The position numbers and the translations under genes are program-made. From Erysipelothrix rhusiopathiae (GTDB lineage: Bacteria; Bacillota_I; Bacilli_A; Erysipelotrichales; Erysipelotrichaceae), in assembly GCF_900637845.1 (NCBI RefSeq), contig NZ_LR134439.1:372001-436000 (forward strand): a DNA stretch of 64,000 bases, in the 5' to 3' direction. The notes beneath the pieces were generated by a model. The model was not told the origin of the DNA and searched no databases. It worked only from the letters and a program-made list of their open reading frames with translations. This document shows, piece after piece, positions 54,751-63,948 of this stretch. Within the stretch, counting starts at the first letter, position 1. Every line of letters begins with the position of its first letter.

Positions 54751-54779
54751 TTGACACCCAAAGGTGCATTTGTTATTAT
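54751..54779 (+). promoter_or_regulatory. Promoter of the riboswitch/P-type ATPase unit
   Basis: TTGACA (54751-54756), 17-bp spacer, TATTAT (54774-54779). It ends about 9 bases before the aptamer. Confidence 0.75.
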
Positions 54780-54787
54780 TAATACAT

Positions 54788-54910
54788 AAAGGGAGTAGAA
54801 GCCTATTCTTTAGGTCCACAGTTTCGTCAACACGACTTTAGAGTCCGGAACGTGTATAAATTCGAGACTTTATCCAAGTTTTTTAAGGCACGGATAGGGT
54901 CTTTTTATTT
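54788..54910 (+). promoter_or_regulatory. yybP-ykoY-type (manganese) riboswitch with terminator
   Basis: The conserved AAAGGGAGTAG entry (54788-54798), the TTTCGTCAACACG segment near the middle and the GAGACTTTATCC exit (54864-54875) fit the yybP-ykoY aptamer. GACTTTATCC (54866-54875) can instead pair with GGATAGGGTC (54892-54901), followed by a T-run, to form a terminator. Ion binding would hold the exit strand in the aptamer and let transcription pass, giving an ON switch. The gene behind it is a P-type cation ATPase, as in the known lactococcal case. Confidence 0.82.
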
Positions 54911-54942
54911 TACTTACTATCCAATGTATAAGGAGGAAGCCT

Positions 54943-57525
54943 GTGAAAGATACAAAATGGTTTGCAAAGTCACTTGAAGAAGTGGCAGCAAAGACGGATA
55001 TCGTCAACGGATTAACGGATGCTCAAATTGAGGCGTCTCGTGAGAAATATGGCATGAATAAATTGGCTGAAGCAAAAGGACGCAGTTTTATGATGCGTTT
55101 ATTGGATCAGTTTAAAGACGTAACAATCATTATTTTGCTTGTTGCTGCTCTAATTAGTGGTATTGTGGGTGAACATGCAGATGCGATTTTAATTTTCGCA
55201 ATCGTTGCATTAAACGCACTTATTGGAATGATTCAAGAAGATAAAGCTGAGAAGTCTCTTAAAGCGCTTCAAGATATGTCTACTCCAACCGCAAAAGTAA
55301 TACGAGGCGGTGAAGAACAAACTATTAATTCTAATGATGTAGTTGTTGGAGATTTGATTGTAATGGATGCAGGGGATTTAGTACCTGCTGATTTACGAAT
55401 TGTCCAATCAAATTCCTTAACAGTACAAGAAGCATCATTAACTGGAGAATCTGTGCCAGTTGAAAAACATGCAGATGTTGTCTGTGCTGATGATGCAGTC
55501 TTGGGTGATCGCAAGAATATGGCATATTCATCAGGAATGGTGAGTTATGGACGAGGTCAAGGTGTTGTCGTTGCTGTTGGTATGGATACTGAAGTAGGTA
55601 AGATTGCGACAATGCTAACTGAAACAAAATCAGATCCGACACCGCTTCAGCAACAATTAAATCAACTGGGTAGAATCCTAGGTGTTGGAGCGATTATTGC
55701 GTGTGGAATTATTCTCCTTGTTGGTGTATTGAATAATCATGATTTCTTACAAATGTTCTTAACAGCTGTTTCTCTAGCAGTTGCAGTTGTTCCTGAAAGT
55801 TTACCAGCTGTGGCTACAATTGTCTTAGCACTTGGTGTACAACGTTTAGTAGAACGTCATGCAATTGTTCGTAATTTGCCATCAGTTGAGACCCTTGGTT
55901 CCGCAACGGTTATTTGTTCAGATAAAACCGGTACCCTAACACAAAATGTTATGACGGTAAAAGAACATTGGACTGAAAGTGACGTGAATGAATTATCACG
56001 TGGTTTATTACTCTGTAATGATGCTCGTAAAGTTGATGGAAATTGGCTCGGAGATCCAACTGAAACAGCGCTATCTGCATGGGCAGAAGCACTTGATCTT
56101 GATGCAGTTGGTTTGATTCAAAAACACACTCGTTTAAATGAAGTACCGTTTGATTCAGGTCGTAAACGTATGAGTACGATTAACGATATTGAAGGTTCCG
56201 CAACGGTATTTGTTAAGGGTGGGGTTGATGAAGTTCTTGCAGTTGTAACACAGTACCAAGATGAAAATGGTGTACGTGCAATTATGCAAGAAGATATTGA
56301 TCGTATTCAAAAACATAATCAAGAAATGGGTGTTAAGGCACTCCGTGTTCTTGCACTTGCTAAGAAATCTGTTTCAAATACGGATTTAGAAGCGACAGAA
56401 ATTGAAAGTGAACTTACTTTTGTAGGGTTGGTAGGGATGATTGATCCACCACGTCCAGAAGTTACAGAAGCAATTAAAACAAGTAAAAAAGCAGGTATTC
56501 GTGTCGTAATGATTACGGGTGACCATGCTGTTACTGCATCCGCAATTGGTCGTGAAATCGGACTACTTGAAGATGGACAACGTGTTATCTCTGGAAAAGA
56601 ATTGGATGCGATGACTGATGATGAATTGTTTGAACAAGTTCAACACATTGGTGTGTATGCACGTGTTTCTCCAGAACATAAAATGCGTATTATTTCCGCT
56701 TGGAAGCGTCATGGCGATATTGTGGCGATGACAGGTGATGGTGTTAACGATGCACCAGCATTAAAACGTGCTGATATTGGTGCTGCGATGGGTATTGTTG
56801 GAACAGAAGTTGCTAAAGGTGCAGCCGACATGGTTCTTACAGATGATAACTTCGCAACAGTGGTAACCGCTATTGGTGAAGGTCGACGCATTAAAGATAA
56901 CATTATGAAAGCAATCTCATACTTATTATCATGTAATGTTGGAGAATTGTTACTGTTATTAATTGCGGTACTCCTTGACTGGGACGCACCACTACTACCA
57001 ATTCACTTATTATGGATTAACCTTGTAACGGATAGTCTTCCAGCATTAGCACTTGGTGTTGATGGTGCAGAAGATGGTATTATGGAACGTCAACCAGATC
57101 GTACAGGCTCACTCATCAGTAAATCAATGCTTTGGCGAATTGGGTACCAAGGTGCTGTTGTAGGGGGCGTTGCACTTTTTGCTTACATGTACGGTGCAGG
57201 GCGTCTATGGGCAGCTGGCGATACTGAAACAGGTACGACAATGGCATTTATCGTATTAGCATTCTCACAATTAATCCATTCATACAGTATTCATTCAAGT
57301 GAAAAATCAGTATTCACATCATTTTGGAAAAATAAATACCTTATCATGGCAACGCTCATTAACGGGCTCATGATTCTTGCTGTATTATTCATTCCGGTTC
57401 TAAACGATCTGTTTAAACTGGGTACACTTGATGGTCATCACTGGATGATTGTGATTGTGTTGATGTTTGTACCAATGGTTATCGTTGAAATTATGAAACT
57501 TCTAAAACTTAATGGTAAGCATTAA
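54943..57525 (+). CDS. P2A-type cation-transporting ATPase (Ca2+/Mn2+ exporter)
   Basis: The protein has 860 residues. The N-terminal cation-ATPase domain, TGES actuator motif (SLTGESVPV), phosphorylation site CSDKTGTLT (Asp about 327), nucleotide-binding motif KGGVDEVLA, MITGDHAVTA and hinge TGDGVNDAPAL are all intact. Helix M4 has VPESLPAV, and M5-M6 have NVGELLLL and NLVTDSLPALALG, which fit Ca/Mn transport rather than heavy metals. The start is GTG at 54943 with AAGGAGG 6 nt upstream. Control by a yybP-ykoY-type riboswitch favours Mn2+ export as the physiological role. Confidence 0.92.
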   Translation: MKDTKWFAKSLEEVAAKTDIVNGLTDAQIEASREKYGMNKLAEAKGRSFMMRLLDQFKDVTIIILLVAALISGIVGEHADAILIFAIVALNALIGMIQEDKAEKSLKALQDMSTPTAKVIRGGEEQTINSNDVVVGDLIVMDAGDLVPADLRIVQSNSLTVQEASLTGESVPVEKHADVVCADDAVLGDRKNMAYSSGMVSYGRGQGVVVAVGMDTEVGKIATMLTETKSDPTPLQQQLNQLGRILGVGAIIACGIILLVGVLNNHDFLQMFLTAVSLAVAVVPESLPAVATIVLALGVQRLVERHAIVRNLPSVETLGSATVICSDKTGTLTQNVMTVKEHWTESDVNELSRGLLLCNDARKVDGNWLGDPTETALSAWAEALDLDAVGLIQKHTRLNEVPFDSGRKRMSTINDIEGSATVFVKGGVDEVLAVVTQYQDENGVRAIMQEDIDRIQKHNQEMGVKALRVLALAKKSVSNTDLEATEIESELTFVGLVGMIDPPRPEVTEAIKTSKKAGIRVVMITGDHAVTASAIGREIGLLEDGQRVISGKELDAMTDDELFEQVQHIGVYARVSPEHKMRIISAWKRHGDIVAMTGDGVNDAPALKRADIGAAMGIVGTEVAKGAADMVLTDDNFATVVTAIGEGRRIKDNIMKAISYLLSCNVGELLLLLIAVLLDWDAPLLPIHLLWINLVTDSLPALALGVDGAEDGIMERQPDRTGSLISKSMLWRIGYQGAVVGGVALFAYMYGAGRLWAAGDTETGTTMAFIVLAFSQLIHSYSIHSSEKSVFTSFWKNKYLIMATLINGLMILAVLFIPVLNDLFKLGTLDGHHWMIVIVLMFVPMVIVEIMKLLKLNGKH

Positions 57526-57540
57526 TTCAATTGAATATTT

Positions 57541-57568
57541 AAAGAGAGGAATAACCTCTCTTTTTTTT
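57541..57568 (+). terminator. Terminator of the P-type ATPase gene
   Basis: AAAGAGAGG (57541-57549), loop AATAA, CCTCTCTTT (57555-57563) and a T-run, 16 nt after the stop codon. Confidence 0.88.
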
Positions 57569-57647
57569 ATGGCGATAATACGGTTTCACCTTTAAAGAGT
57601 AGTGTCTATGGTATAATAGGCCTATAAAAAGGGGATGGGTTTTTGAT

Positions 57648-58496
57648 ATGCACATAACGAAAATCTTTAATAATAATTGTGTCGCTACATTTATCGATGG
57701 AGAAGACATGGTTGTTACGGGTTCAGGAATCGGTTTCCAACATAAAATAGGGGACGAAATAGATGCTTCACGCATCGAAAAGATGTTTAAAGTGGTAAGT
57801 GATAGCCAAGACGACTTTGAACAACTTCTTAATAAAATACCAGTGGATTATTTTGAAGCAACGCGCGCAATCGTTGAATATGCACATTCTGTTTTAGATA
57901 CATCACTAAGTGACACGATAAACGTAGCACTGACAGATCATATTTACTACGCAGTATTAAGATCAAAAGATGATGTGGAATTGCCAGGGTTATTTACAGA
58001 AGAAATTAAAATGTATTATCCTGATGAATTTAAAGTAGGAGCATGGGCATTAAATTATATTAATAAGCGGTTTGAGGTAACACTTCCTCAAGATGAAATT
58101 GGGTATCTTGTTATTCACATCGTCAATGCAAGTAACGGGAATATATCGCATCAAGCTCAAAATACCATGATGTTTTTAAAGGATGTTATGGCGATTGTTC
58201 AAAGTGAATTGGGTATCGAGATGAATAGCAGTCAACCTGCATATACACGTCTTGCAACGCACTTAAAATATCTCGCCCAACGTATTATTGGGAATCAAAG
58301 TTCCAACCATCCATTTGATGAGAGCATTGGTGAACTTAATTTATTTATTGCAGCGAAGTTAAAAAAGTATAACGACTGTGTCGCAAAGATTAACCAATAC
58401 GTTCACACACGATTTGATTATGAACTCTCAATGGATGAGCGCATGTATCTTGCAATACATCTATACCAAATTATGAAGCATGAAAAAAACCGGTAG
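57648..58496 (+). CDS. BglG/LicT-family transcriptional antiterminator
   Basis: The protein has 282 residues. The N-terminal RNA-binding CAT domain (about 1-55: ITKIFNNNCVATFIDGEDMVVTG, GIGFQHKIGD) is followed by two PRD domains (about 65-170 and 175-280). Their His residues are visible in RAIVEYAHSVLD, LTDHIYYAVLRS, HIVNA, THLKYLAQRII and LAIHLYQI. PTS-dependent phosphorylation of these decides whether it binds its RNA target. It is convergent with a PTS EIICB gene whose leader holds a RAT site, the obvious target. A TATAAT box lies at about 57613. Confidence 0.92.
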   Translation: MHITKIFNNNCVATFIDGEDMVVTGSGIGFQHKIGDEIDASRIEKMFKVVSDSQDDFEQLLNKIPVDYFEATRAIVEYAHSVLDTSLSDTINVALTDHIYYAVLRSKDDVELPGLFTEEIKMYYPDEFKVGAWALNYINKRFEVTLPQDEIGYLVIHIVNASNGNISHQAQNTMMFLKDVMAIVQSELGIEMNSSQPAYTRLATHLKYLAQRIIGNQSSNHPFDESIGELNLFIAAKLKKYNDCVAKINQYVHTRFDYELSMDERMYLAIHLYQIMKHEKNR

Positions 58497-58512
58497 CGAT
58501 ACCGGTTTTTTT
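58484..58512. terminator. Bidirectional terminator, antiterminator gene versus PTS gene
   Basis: AAAAAACCGGTA (58484-58495), loop GCGA, TACCGGTTTTTT (58500-58511). It includes the antiterminator stop codon and can also end the convergent PTS transcript. Confidence 0.9.
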
Positions 58513-58537
58513 ATAGAGTAGGATATTACTTATTCTA

Positions 58538-59983
58538 TTATTTAATTAAGTTTTTGAATTCATCGGCTACGAACTGAACGTTTGTACCAACGATAACTTG
58601 GAGACTGCTTCCACCAGGTCTTACGATTCCTGCTGCTCCAGTTCCCTTAATTGCTTTTTCATCAATATTTTCGGTTTCAAAGAGTTCAAGACGTAAGCGT
58701 GTTGTACAGTAGTCAACGCTTTTAACGTTTTCTTTACCACCAAGCGCATTAAGAATAATTTCTGCTTGATGTGCAAATTTACTGTCCGATGCAGTGAGAA
58801 TTGTGTCATCTAGCAATACTTCTTCACGTCCTGGTGTTTTAATATTAAACTTAACAATCAAGAATCGGAAGAGTACGTAGTAGATTACAAAGTATACAAC
58901 ACCAAATACAACGATCATATAAGGTTTGTTTGCAAGTGGTAGACGTGAACTTAAGAATAAGTCTACAAATCCAGCACTAAATCCAAATCCTGCCGTCCAT
59001 CCAAAGGATGAAACAATAAATAATGAAAGTCCTGTAAGGAGTGCATGTACTAAGTATAATGCAGGTGCAACGAACATAAATGAGAATTCAATCGGTTCTG
59101 TTACCCCAGTGAAGAATGCTGAGAAACCAGCTGCAAGCATGAGTGATCCCACAACCTTTTTATTTTCAGGTTTTGCGGATTGATACATAGCAAGACCAGC
59201 TCCACAAAGTCCAAACATCATAACAGGGAAGAAACCAGCTTGGTACATTCCGGTAATTCCTTTAACACCGGTACCACCCCAGAAGTTTCCAATGTCATTA
59301 ATACCAATTGTATCAAACCAGAATACTGAGTTTAAAGCGTGGTGTAATCCTGTAGGGATTAAGAGACGGTTGAAGAACCCGAATAAACCTGCTCCAAGAG
59401 GACCCATGGATGAAATTGCGGTACCAAAGGATACAAGACCACCATAAACAATTGGCCAAATATATAGTAAAGCAATTGAGATTGGCATCATCACAACTGC
59501 AGTCATGATTGGCGCCAAGCGTTTACCACTAAAGAATGCGAGTGCGGTTGGGAGTTCTGTTTTGGAGAATTTGTTGTACATTAATGCACCAACTACCCCA
59601 GAAATAATACCAATAAAGGCATTATCAATTTTCCCAAATGCAGCATTAACGGCTTCAGGTGCAATACCTTTTAAGTTTGCTACAGATCCTACAGATAGTA
59701 ATGTGGTAATCATTAAGAAACCAACAAGACCACTTAAGGAAGCAGCACCATCTTTATCATTTGATAATCCATAAGCAATCCCTACCGCAAAGATAATTGG
59801 TAGTTTTTCAATGATTGCTTTACCCGATCCAATTAAGAATGCGGCGAGAACACTGTTAGCTCCCCATCCAACAGGGTCAATCCAATAACCAATACCCATT
59901 AATAAACTTGCAGCCGGTAATACCGCTACTGGAAGCATTAAGGCACGGCCTAATTTCTGTAAATGTTTCATCATATAAGTCAC
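58538..59983 (-). CDS. nagE: PTS EIICB, N-acetylglucosamine (or glucose) specific
   Basis: The protein has 481 residues. The EIIC domain (about 1-390) begins LGRALMLPVAVLPAASLLMGIGYWID and includes LLIPTGLHHALNSVFWF and FFTGVTEPIEFSF. The EIIB domain (about 405-481) has the phosphocysteine in VDYCTTRLRLE. No EIIA is attached, so Crr or another EIIA must supply phosphate. The N-terminus and GVTEPIEF region resemble NagE/NagP more than PtsG, which would connect it to GlcNAc released from host glycans; the sugar is not proven. Its leader holds a RAT/terminator switch. The ATG at 59983 may compete with two later ATGs. Confidence 0.85.
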   Translation of the reverse strand: MTYMMKHLQKLGRALMLPVAVLPAASLLMGIGYWIDPVGWGANSVLAAFLIGSGKAIIEKLPIIFAVGIAYGLSNDKDGAASLSGLVGFLMITTLLSVGSVANLKGIAPEAVNAAFGKIDNAFIGIISGVVGALMYNKFSKTELPTALAFFSGKRLAPIMTAVVMMPISIALLYIWPIVYGGLVSFGTAISSMGPLGAGLFGFFNRLLIPTGLHHALNSVFWFDTIGINDIGNFWGGTGVKGITGMYQAGFFPVMMFGLCGAGLAMYQSAKPENKKVVGSLMLAAGFSAFFTGVTEPIEFSFMFVAPALYLVHALLTGLSLFIVSSFGWTAGFGFSAGFVDLFLSSRLPLANKPYMIVVFGVVYFVIYYVLFRFLIVKFNIKTPGREEVLLDDTILTASDSKFAHQAEIILNALGGKENVKSVDYCTTRLRLELFETENIDEKAIKGTGAAGIVRPGGSSLQVIVGTNVQFVADEFKNLIK

Positions 59984-60023
59984 TTCTCCTTTTCTATATG
60001 ATTTAGAAATTGTTGCGTGAAGA

Positions 60024-60090
60024 TATAAAAAGACCTACAAAAATAGCGTATCGCCATATTTGTAGGTCTTGCCTTCTTCAGTAACAATCC
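60024..60090 (-). promoter_or_regulatory. RAT antiterminator site overlapping a terminator
   Basis: Read on the minus strand, GGATTGTTACTG (60079-60090) and GGCAAGACC (60065-60073) match the LicT/SacT RAT consensus. The RAT ends inside the left arm of a terminator: AAGACCTACAAA (60059-60070 region) pairs with TTTGTAGGTCTT (60030-60041) and is followed by T5. Binding by the antiterminator protein would stabilise the RAT and block the terminator, allowing EIICB expression. Confidence 0.9.
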
Positions 60091-60104
60091 TATCTTACAA
60101 GCAC

Positions 60105-60133
60105 ATATTAGCATGAGGTGTAACCGCTGTCAA
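60105..60133 (-). promoter_or_regulatory. Sigma-A promoter of the EIICB gene
   Basis: Minus strand TTGACA (complement of 60128-60133), 17-bp spacer and TAATAT (complement of 60105-60110), directly upstream of the RAT. Confidence 0.85.
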
Positions 60134-60436
60134 TAAAAAGTGAAAGAAATGTGTGTCTTTATGTGATGAGTGGTAAATGAGGATATGATGAGACATTTAG
60201 AGAATTGAATGTTTTGAATTGGCTGTGTGGTAATCTAAGGGTATCAACGCACGTTTCGACAGTATCCCCATAATATCGGTTATTACTGATAATTAAGTGT
60301 CGAAAGTGGCGTTCAGTGTTAGAGCTTGGTGGATTTTAAGTGTTTTTGTCGAAGAATGATGAAACTAAAGACGAAATCTCATCCCCTTCGTACAATAGAG
60401 ACAGTTAAAGTCACCATTGAAAAAGAAGGAGTATCT
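60134..60436. other. Divergent intergenic region with a wide inverted repeat
   Basis: 303 bp between the EIICB promoter and the LevR-like gene. TTTCGACA (60254-60261) and TGTCGAAA (60298-60305) form a perfect 8-bp dyad 36 bases apart, with partial complementarity outside it (AACGC and GGCGTT). It could be a regulator site for the LevR-like protein or a leader hairpin. No clear promoter boxes stand out. Confidence 0.45.
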
Positions 60437-63139
60437 ATGAATACAAAAGAACAAATTTATCAGTATCTTGTTTTCGAAACACAAATTCTACTCGATCATG
60501 ACTTTTCCTTACTCACAACCACAGTAATCTCAGAATCGTTACACTTAAGCCGTTCCTTAGTATCGCAATACTTAAATGAATTATTTCAGGAAGGGCTCTT
60601 GATTAAGGTATCGTCTCGACCGGTGTATTACTTCGATAAACACGAATTTGAGAAGCGCTATCGTGTTCAAAATGTATCGCGTGAGTATTTAAGTGTTAAA
60701 GCGCTCATGGATGAAATACAGAGCTCGGAAGGGTATGATTCTTTCCAAGATTTAATTGGCTTTGATGGATCATTAAGTCACATCGTTCAACAAATTAAGT
60801 CTGCCTTGCTTTATCCAGGACGTGGATTACCAATTGTTTTGTTTGGAAAACGGGGAAGTGGTAAGGCGTATTTATCACGTATGATTCATAAATTTTGTGT
60901 GGAACATAATCTAATTCAAACAGGACAAAGTGTCTACCATCTAAAATTTATTGATCCGCAATGTGATTATGAACGCCTGCTTTTTGGTGATGAAACACAA
61001 AGTGGTTTGCTTGAACAAAAAGATATCGGTGTTCTTTACCTAGAACATGCAGATCGTATGCGTCCTGATATCCAATATCAAGTTTCAAATGTCATTAAAG
61101 ATGGCTATTACACTAAAGATCGTAAGGTTGTGAAGGTTCATTGCCGTTTGGTTTTTGGAACCTCTTATAATCCAGAAGATGCATTTGATTATTCCTTACT
61201 TCAAAGTCTTCCAATTATATGCAAGATTCCGCACTTTGATCAACGCGGAACACAGGAAAAGGAACATTTCATCCTCAAATTCTTTAAACAAGAACAACAA
61301 AAACTCGGCTTAAAGATCTTTATTTCATACAAGCTGTTAGAGGCATTGCTTCAACTTAAATTTGATGAAGACATTCATGAGTTAAAAAAATGCATTACAC
61401 GCATTTGCGCAACAGCCCTAGAATCAGCGCAACAAGGTGTCATGCATTGTCACTTATATCATTTACCAGAAGATAAATTGAACTACAGCATTTCAAATGA
61501 ACAAGATATGAAGCAGCTTATTGAAATTGATACTTATGTTATTCATGAGTCAACGGATAAAATAGTACATCTATTTAAAAACATCTTAAAAGCGTTTAAC
61601 AGTTTCCAAAGCAATCAGATATCGTATCGTGAGATGTTAGCACAAGATTTTGAGTCCATGCGTAATTATTATGATTTGATGATTTTTGATCAATCGTATA
61701 GCCTTCAAAAAGTATATGGACTTGAGAAAATTATTGATGATGTGCTTGAAGATGTGAAACAAAAAAACAAAATCAACATTCCCAGCAATTGCAGTTTTGT
61801 CTTATCACGGGTTTTGTTGTCATCATCACATGAAAAAATAAAACTTGATCGGTGGACGTATAAACATCGTAAGGATATCAATGCTTTATTAGAGTTTTTA
61901 AAAGAAGAAATGTATGACATCTTTATGATTTCAAATGAAATTTCAAAAATGATCTACCAAGCTTTAGAGTTAAAACTTAATGATTTCAATCTAATCTTTC
62001 TAATTTTAAATATCTATTTTTATAACGACAACATTAAACACAAAGATACGGCGGCCGTAATTGTATCGCATGGCTACTCCACTGCAAGCAGTATTGCGGA
62101 TGCTGCCAATCAATTGTTAGAGGAACATATCTTTGATGCCTTTGATATGCCACTGGATAGTAGCAGTGAAGAAATCATTATGAAGGTGAATGACTATATC
62201 GCCTTAAATCCGTATTATAAGAATTTGATTTTACTGGTCGATATGGGATCGTTGGAATTGATTGGGGACCGCATTCTTAAAGATTTAAATGTTGGTGTCA
62301 TTAATAACAGTTCAACGGCAATTGCCTTGCATATTGGTTCAATGGTTCGTCAAGAATATCCGCTGGAAGAAATCTTAGCGAAAGCTTCGAAGCAAGCCGT
62401 AACCAAGTATAAAATCTTGAATCGTGCAGAGAAGACAAAAGCCATGGTCTTTGTAAGTGATGCAGGGGTATCCGTTGCAGATCGGATGGTCAACCTCTTT
62501 AAACAATCCTTGCCTAAGTCCATTGATCTTCGTTTTATCCGGTATGACTTTAAAGAATTATTAACAAATGGTTTAAAGGATCCCTTATTTGATAAGTTTG
62601 AAGTGATGTTGATGGTGAAACCACACTCATTACCGCTGGATTCGATTCGCAGTGTAAGTTTGGAGGATATTGTCAGTTTTAAAGATATTTCCATTGTGGA
62701 TAAGGCCTTGGAAGATTATTTGGATGTAGATGAGATTGAGGTGTTTAACCGAAATCTGCTTAAAAACTTTTCACTTCAAAATGTGATGCAAAATCTAACC
62801 ATCTTAAATGCAAACAAACTTTTGAACTTTGTCAGTGATTCCACATCTCATTTAGAACGCAAGATGCAAAAGACATTCCAAAGTAAGACGATTGTCGGTA
62901 TTTATATTCATGTCTGCTTTTTAATTGAACGTCTGGTAACCAAAACAGCTATTGACGACTATAAGGACGTGAAGCGCTTTGAGAAAGATCATCAAGCCTT
63001 TATTCGTGATGTGAATGATAGTTTTGGTCCTATGCTCGAACATTATAATGTCATGTTGCCGGTATCAGAGATTGCGCTCCTTTATGACTATATTGAAAAT
63101 GATAAAAATCGAGAGCATGGAGAGGATGATTCATTTTGA
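60437..63139 (+). CDS. LevR-like PTS-controlled AAA+/PRD transcriptional regulator
   Basis: The protein has 900 residues from the ATG at 60437 (AAGGAG 5 nt upstream; the longer frame lacks a site). Order: N-terminal winged helix (about 1-70), AAA+ domain (about 100-330, IVLFGKRGSGKAYLSRMI), PRD1 (about 380-490), an EIIA-Man-like domain with VIVSHGYSTASSIADAAN (about 535-660), an EIIB-like segment, and PRD2 at the end (LPVSEIALLYDYIEND). Unlike true sigma54 activators, it has no GAFTGA loop (LLFGDETQSGLLEQKD instead), and the Walker A Ser/Thr is Ala. It probably regulates the isomerase and EIIA genes that follow, with activity set by PTS phosphorylation. Confidence 0.85.
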   Translation: MNTKEQIYQYLVFETQILLDHDFSLLTTTVISESLHLSRSLVSQYLNELFQEGLLIKVSSRPVYYFDKHEFEKRYRVQNVSREYLSVKALMDEIQSSEGYDSFQDLIGFDGSLSHIVQQIKSALLYPGRGLPIVLFGKRGSGKAYLSRMIHKFCVEHNLIQTGQSVYHLKFIDPQCDYERLLFGDETQSGLLEQKDIGVLYLEHADRMRPDIQYQVSNVIKDGYYTKDRKVVKVHCRLVFGTSYNPEDAFDYSLLQSLPIICKIPHFDQRGTQEKEHFILKFFKQEQQKLGLKIFISYKLLEALLQLKFDEDIHELKKCITRICATALESAQQGVMHCHLYHLPEDKLNYSISNEQDMKQLIEIDTYVIHESTDKIVHLFKNILKAFNSFQSNQISYREMLAQDFESMRNYYDLMIFDQSYSLQKVYGLEKIIDDVLEDVKQKNKINIPSNCSFVLSRVLLSSSHEKIKLDRWTYKHRKDINALLEFLKEEMYDIFMISNEISKMIYQALELKLNDFNLIFLILNIYFYNDNIKHKDTAAVIVSHGYSTASSIADAANQLLEEHIFDAFDMPLDSSSEEIIMKVNDYIALNPYYKNLILLVDMGSLELIGDRILKDLNVGVINNSSTAIALHIGSMVRQEYPLEEILAKASKQAVTKYKILNRAEKTKAMVFVSDAGVSVADRMVNLFKQSLPKSIDLRFIRYDFKELLTNGLKDPLFDKFEVMLMVKPHSLPLDSIRSVSLEDIVSFKDISIVDKALEDYLDVDEIEVFNRNLLKNFSLQNVMQNLTILNANKLLNFVSDSTSHLERKMQKTFQSKTIVGIYIHVCFLIERLVTKTAIDDYKDVKRFEKDHQAFIRDVNDSFGPMLEHYNVMLPVSEIALLYDYIENDKNREHGEDDSF

Positions 63140-63948
63140 AACTATCAGCAATGAACAGTCACTATCGATATTATAGTTTGAATACATTTTTTAAAACCAT
63201 TTCAAGTCTAGGCTTTGATGCATGTGAAATATGGACCAGTCCACATCACTTCTTTGTGGATTACCAACAGTATGATGATCCTTTTGCACTCAAAACCCAT
63301 GCAGAACATTTTGGGTTACAGATTATCGCAATCTGTCCTGAACAGACAAATCCAAAGCCTCATAACATGGCGACAGGATCTCTTGAACAACAAAATCGTG
63401 TGTATGCTTACTTCCGCAATATGATTGATATTGCGCATACAGTCGGTGCGAAACTGGTGGTGGTAACAAGTGGTTGGTCATTTTATGACGAACCCCTAGA
63501 AACAGCCTATCAACGCAGTGTCGCAATGATGCGAAGATTGTGTATTTATGCGCAAGAGCAAGGAATTCTTCTTGCCATTGAAGCATTACAACCTTATGAA
63601 TCACGCTTGGTCAATACCATTCAAGATTTGAAAGCGTATCAAGATGCTGTGGCGTGTGAAAACTTAAAAATTTGTCTGGACCTTGGGGCAATGACCCAGG
63701 CTGAAGAAACAATTGATGATTACTTTAATGTTTTTAAAGAAGATATTGTTCATGTGCATTTTGTGGATTCAGGACATTGTGCATGGGGGGATGGACATCG
63801 AAACATGCAGGAAGATCTTATGAAATTTAATCAATATAAGTATCAAGGTTATTACTCGCTGGAAACAGCCAAACAATGTTATGAAACAAAACCAGGTGAT
63901 GCGGATTTACAAAGTTTAACGAAATATAAAGAACAGGGAGGGATCTAA
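63136..63948 (+). CDS. Sugar phosphate isomerase/epimerase-like TIM barrel protein
   Basis: The protein has 270 residues in the xylose isomerase-like / AP endonuclease 2 fold. Metal-ligand positions are visible: E in LLAIEALQPYE, D in KICLDLGAM, H in DIVHVHFVDSGH and E in YYSLETAKQ. The start is TTG at 63136, overlapping the previous stop codon (TTGA), with GGAGAGG upstream; an ATG at 63151 is the alternative. It is followed immediately by a mannose-family EIIA gene, so it probably converts a PTS-imported ketose or aldose phosphate. Confidence 0.8.
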   Translation: MKLSAMNSHYRYYSLNTFFKTISSLGFDACEIWTSPHHFFVDYQQYDDPFALKTHAEHFGLQIIAICPEQTNPKPHNMATGSLEQQNRVYAYFRNMIDIAHTVGAKLVVVTSGWSFYDEPLETAYQRSVAMMRRLCIYAQEQGILLAIEALQPYESRLVNTIQDLKAYQDAVACENLKICLDLGAMTQAEETIDDYFNVFKEDIVHVHFVDSGHCAWGDGHRNMQEDLMKFNQYKYQGYYSLETAKQCYETKPGDADLQSLTKYKEQGGI

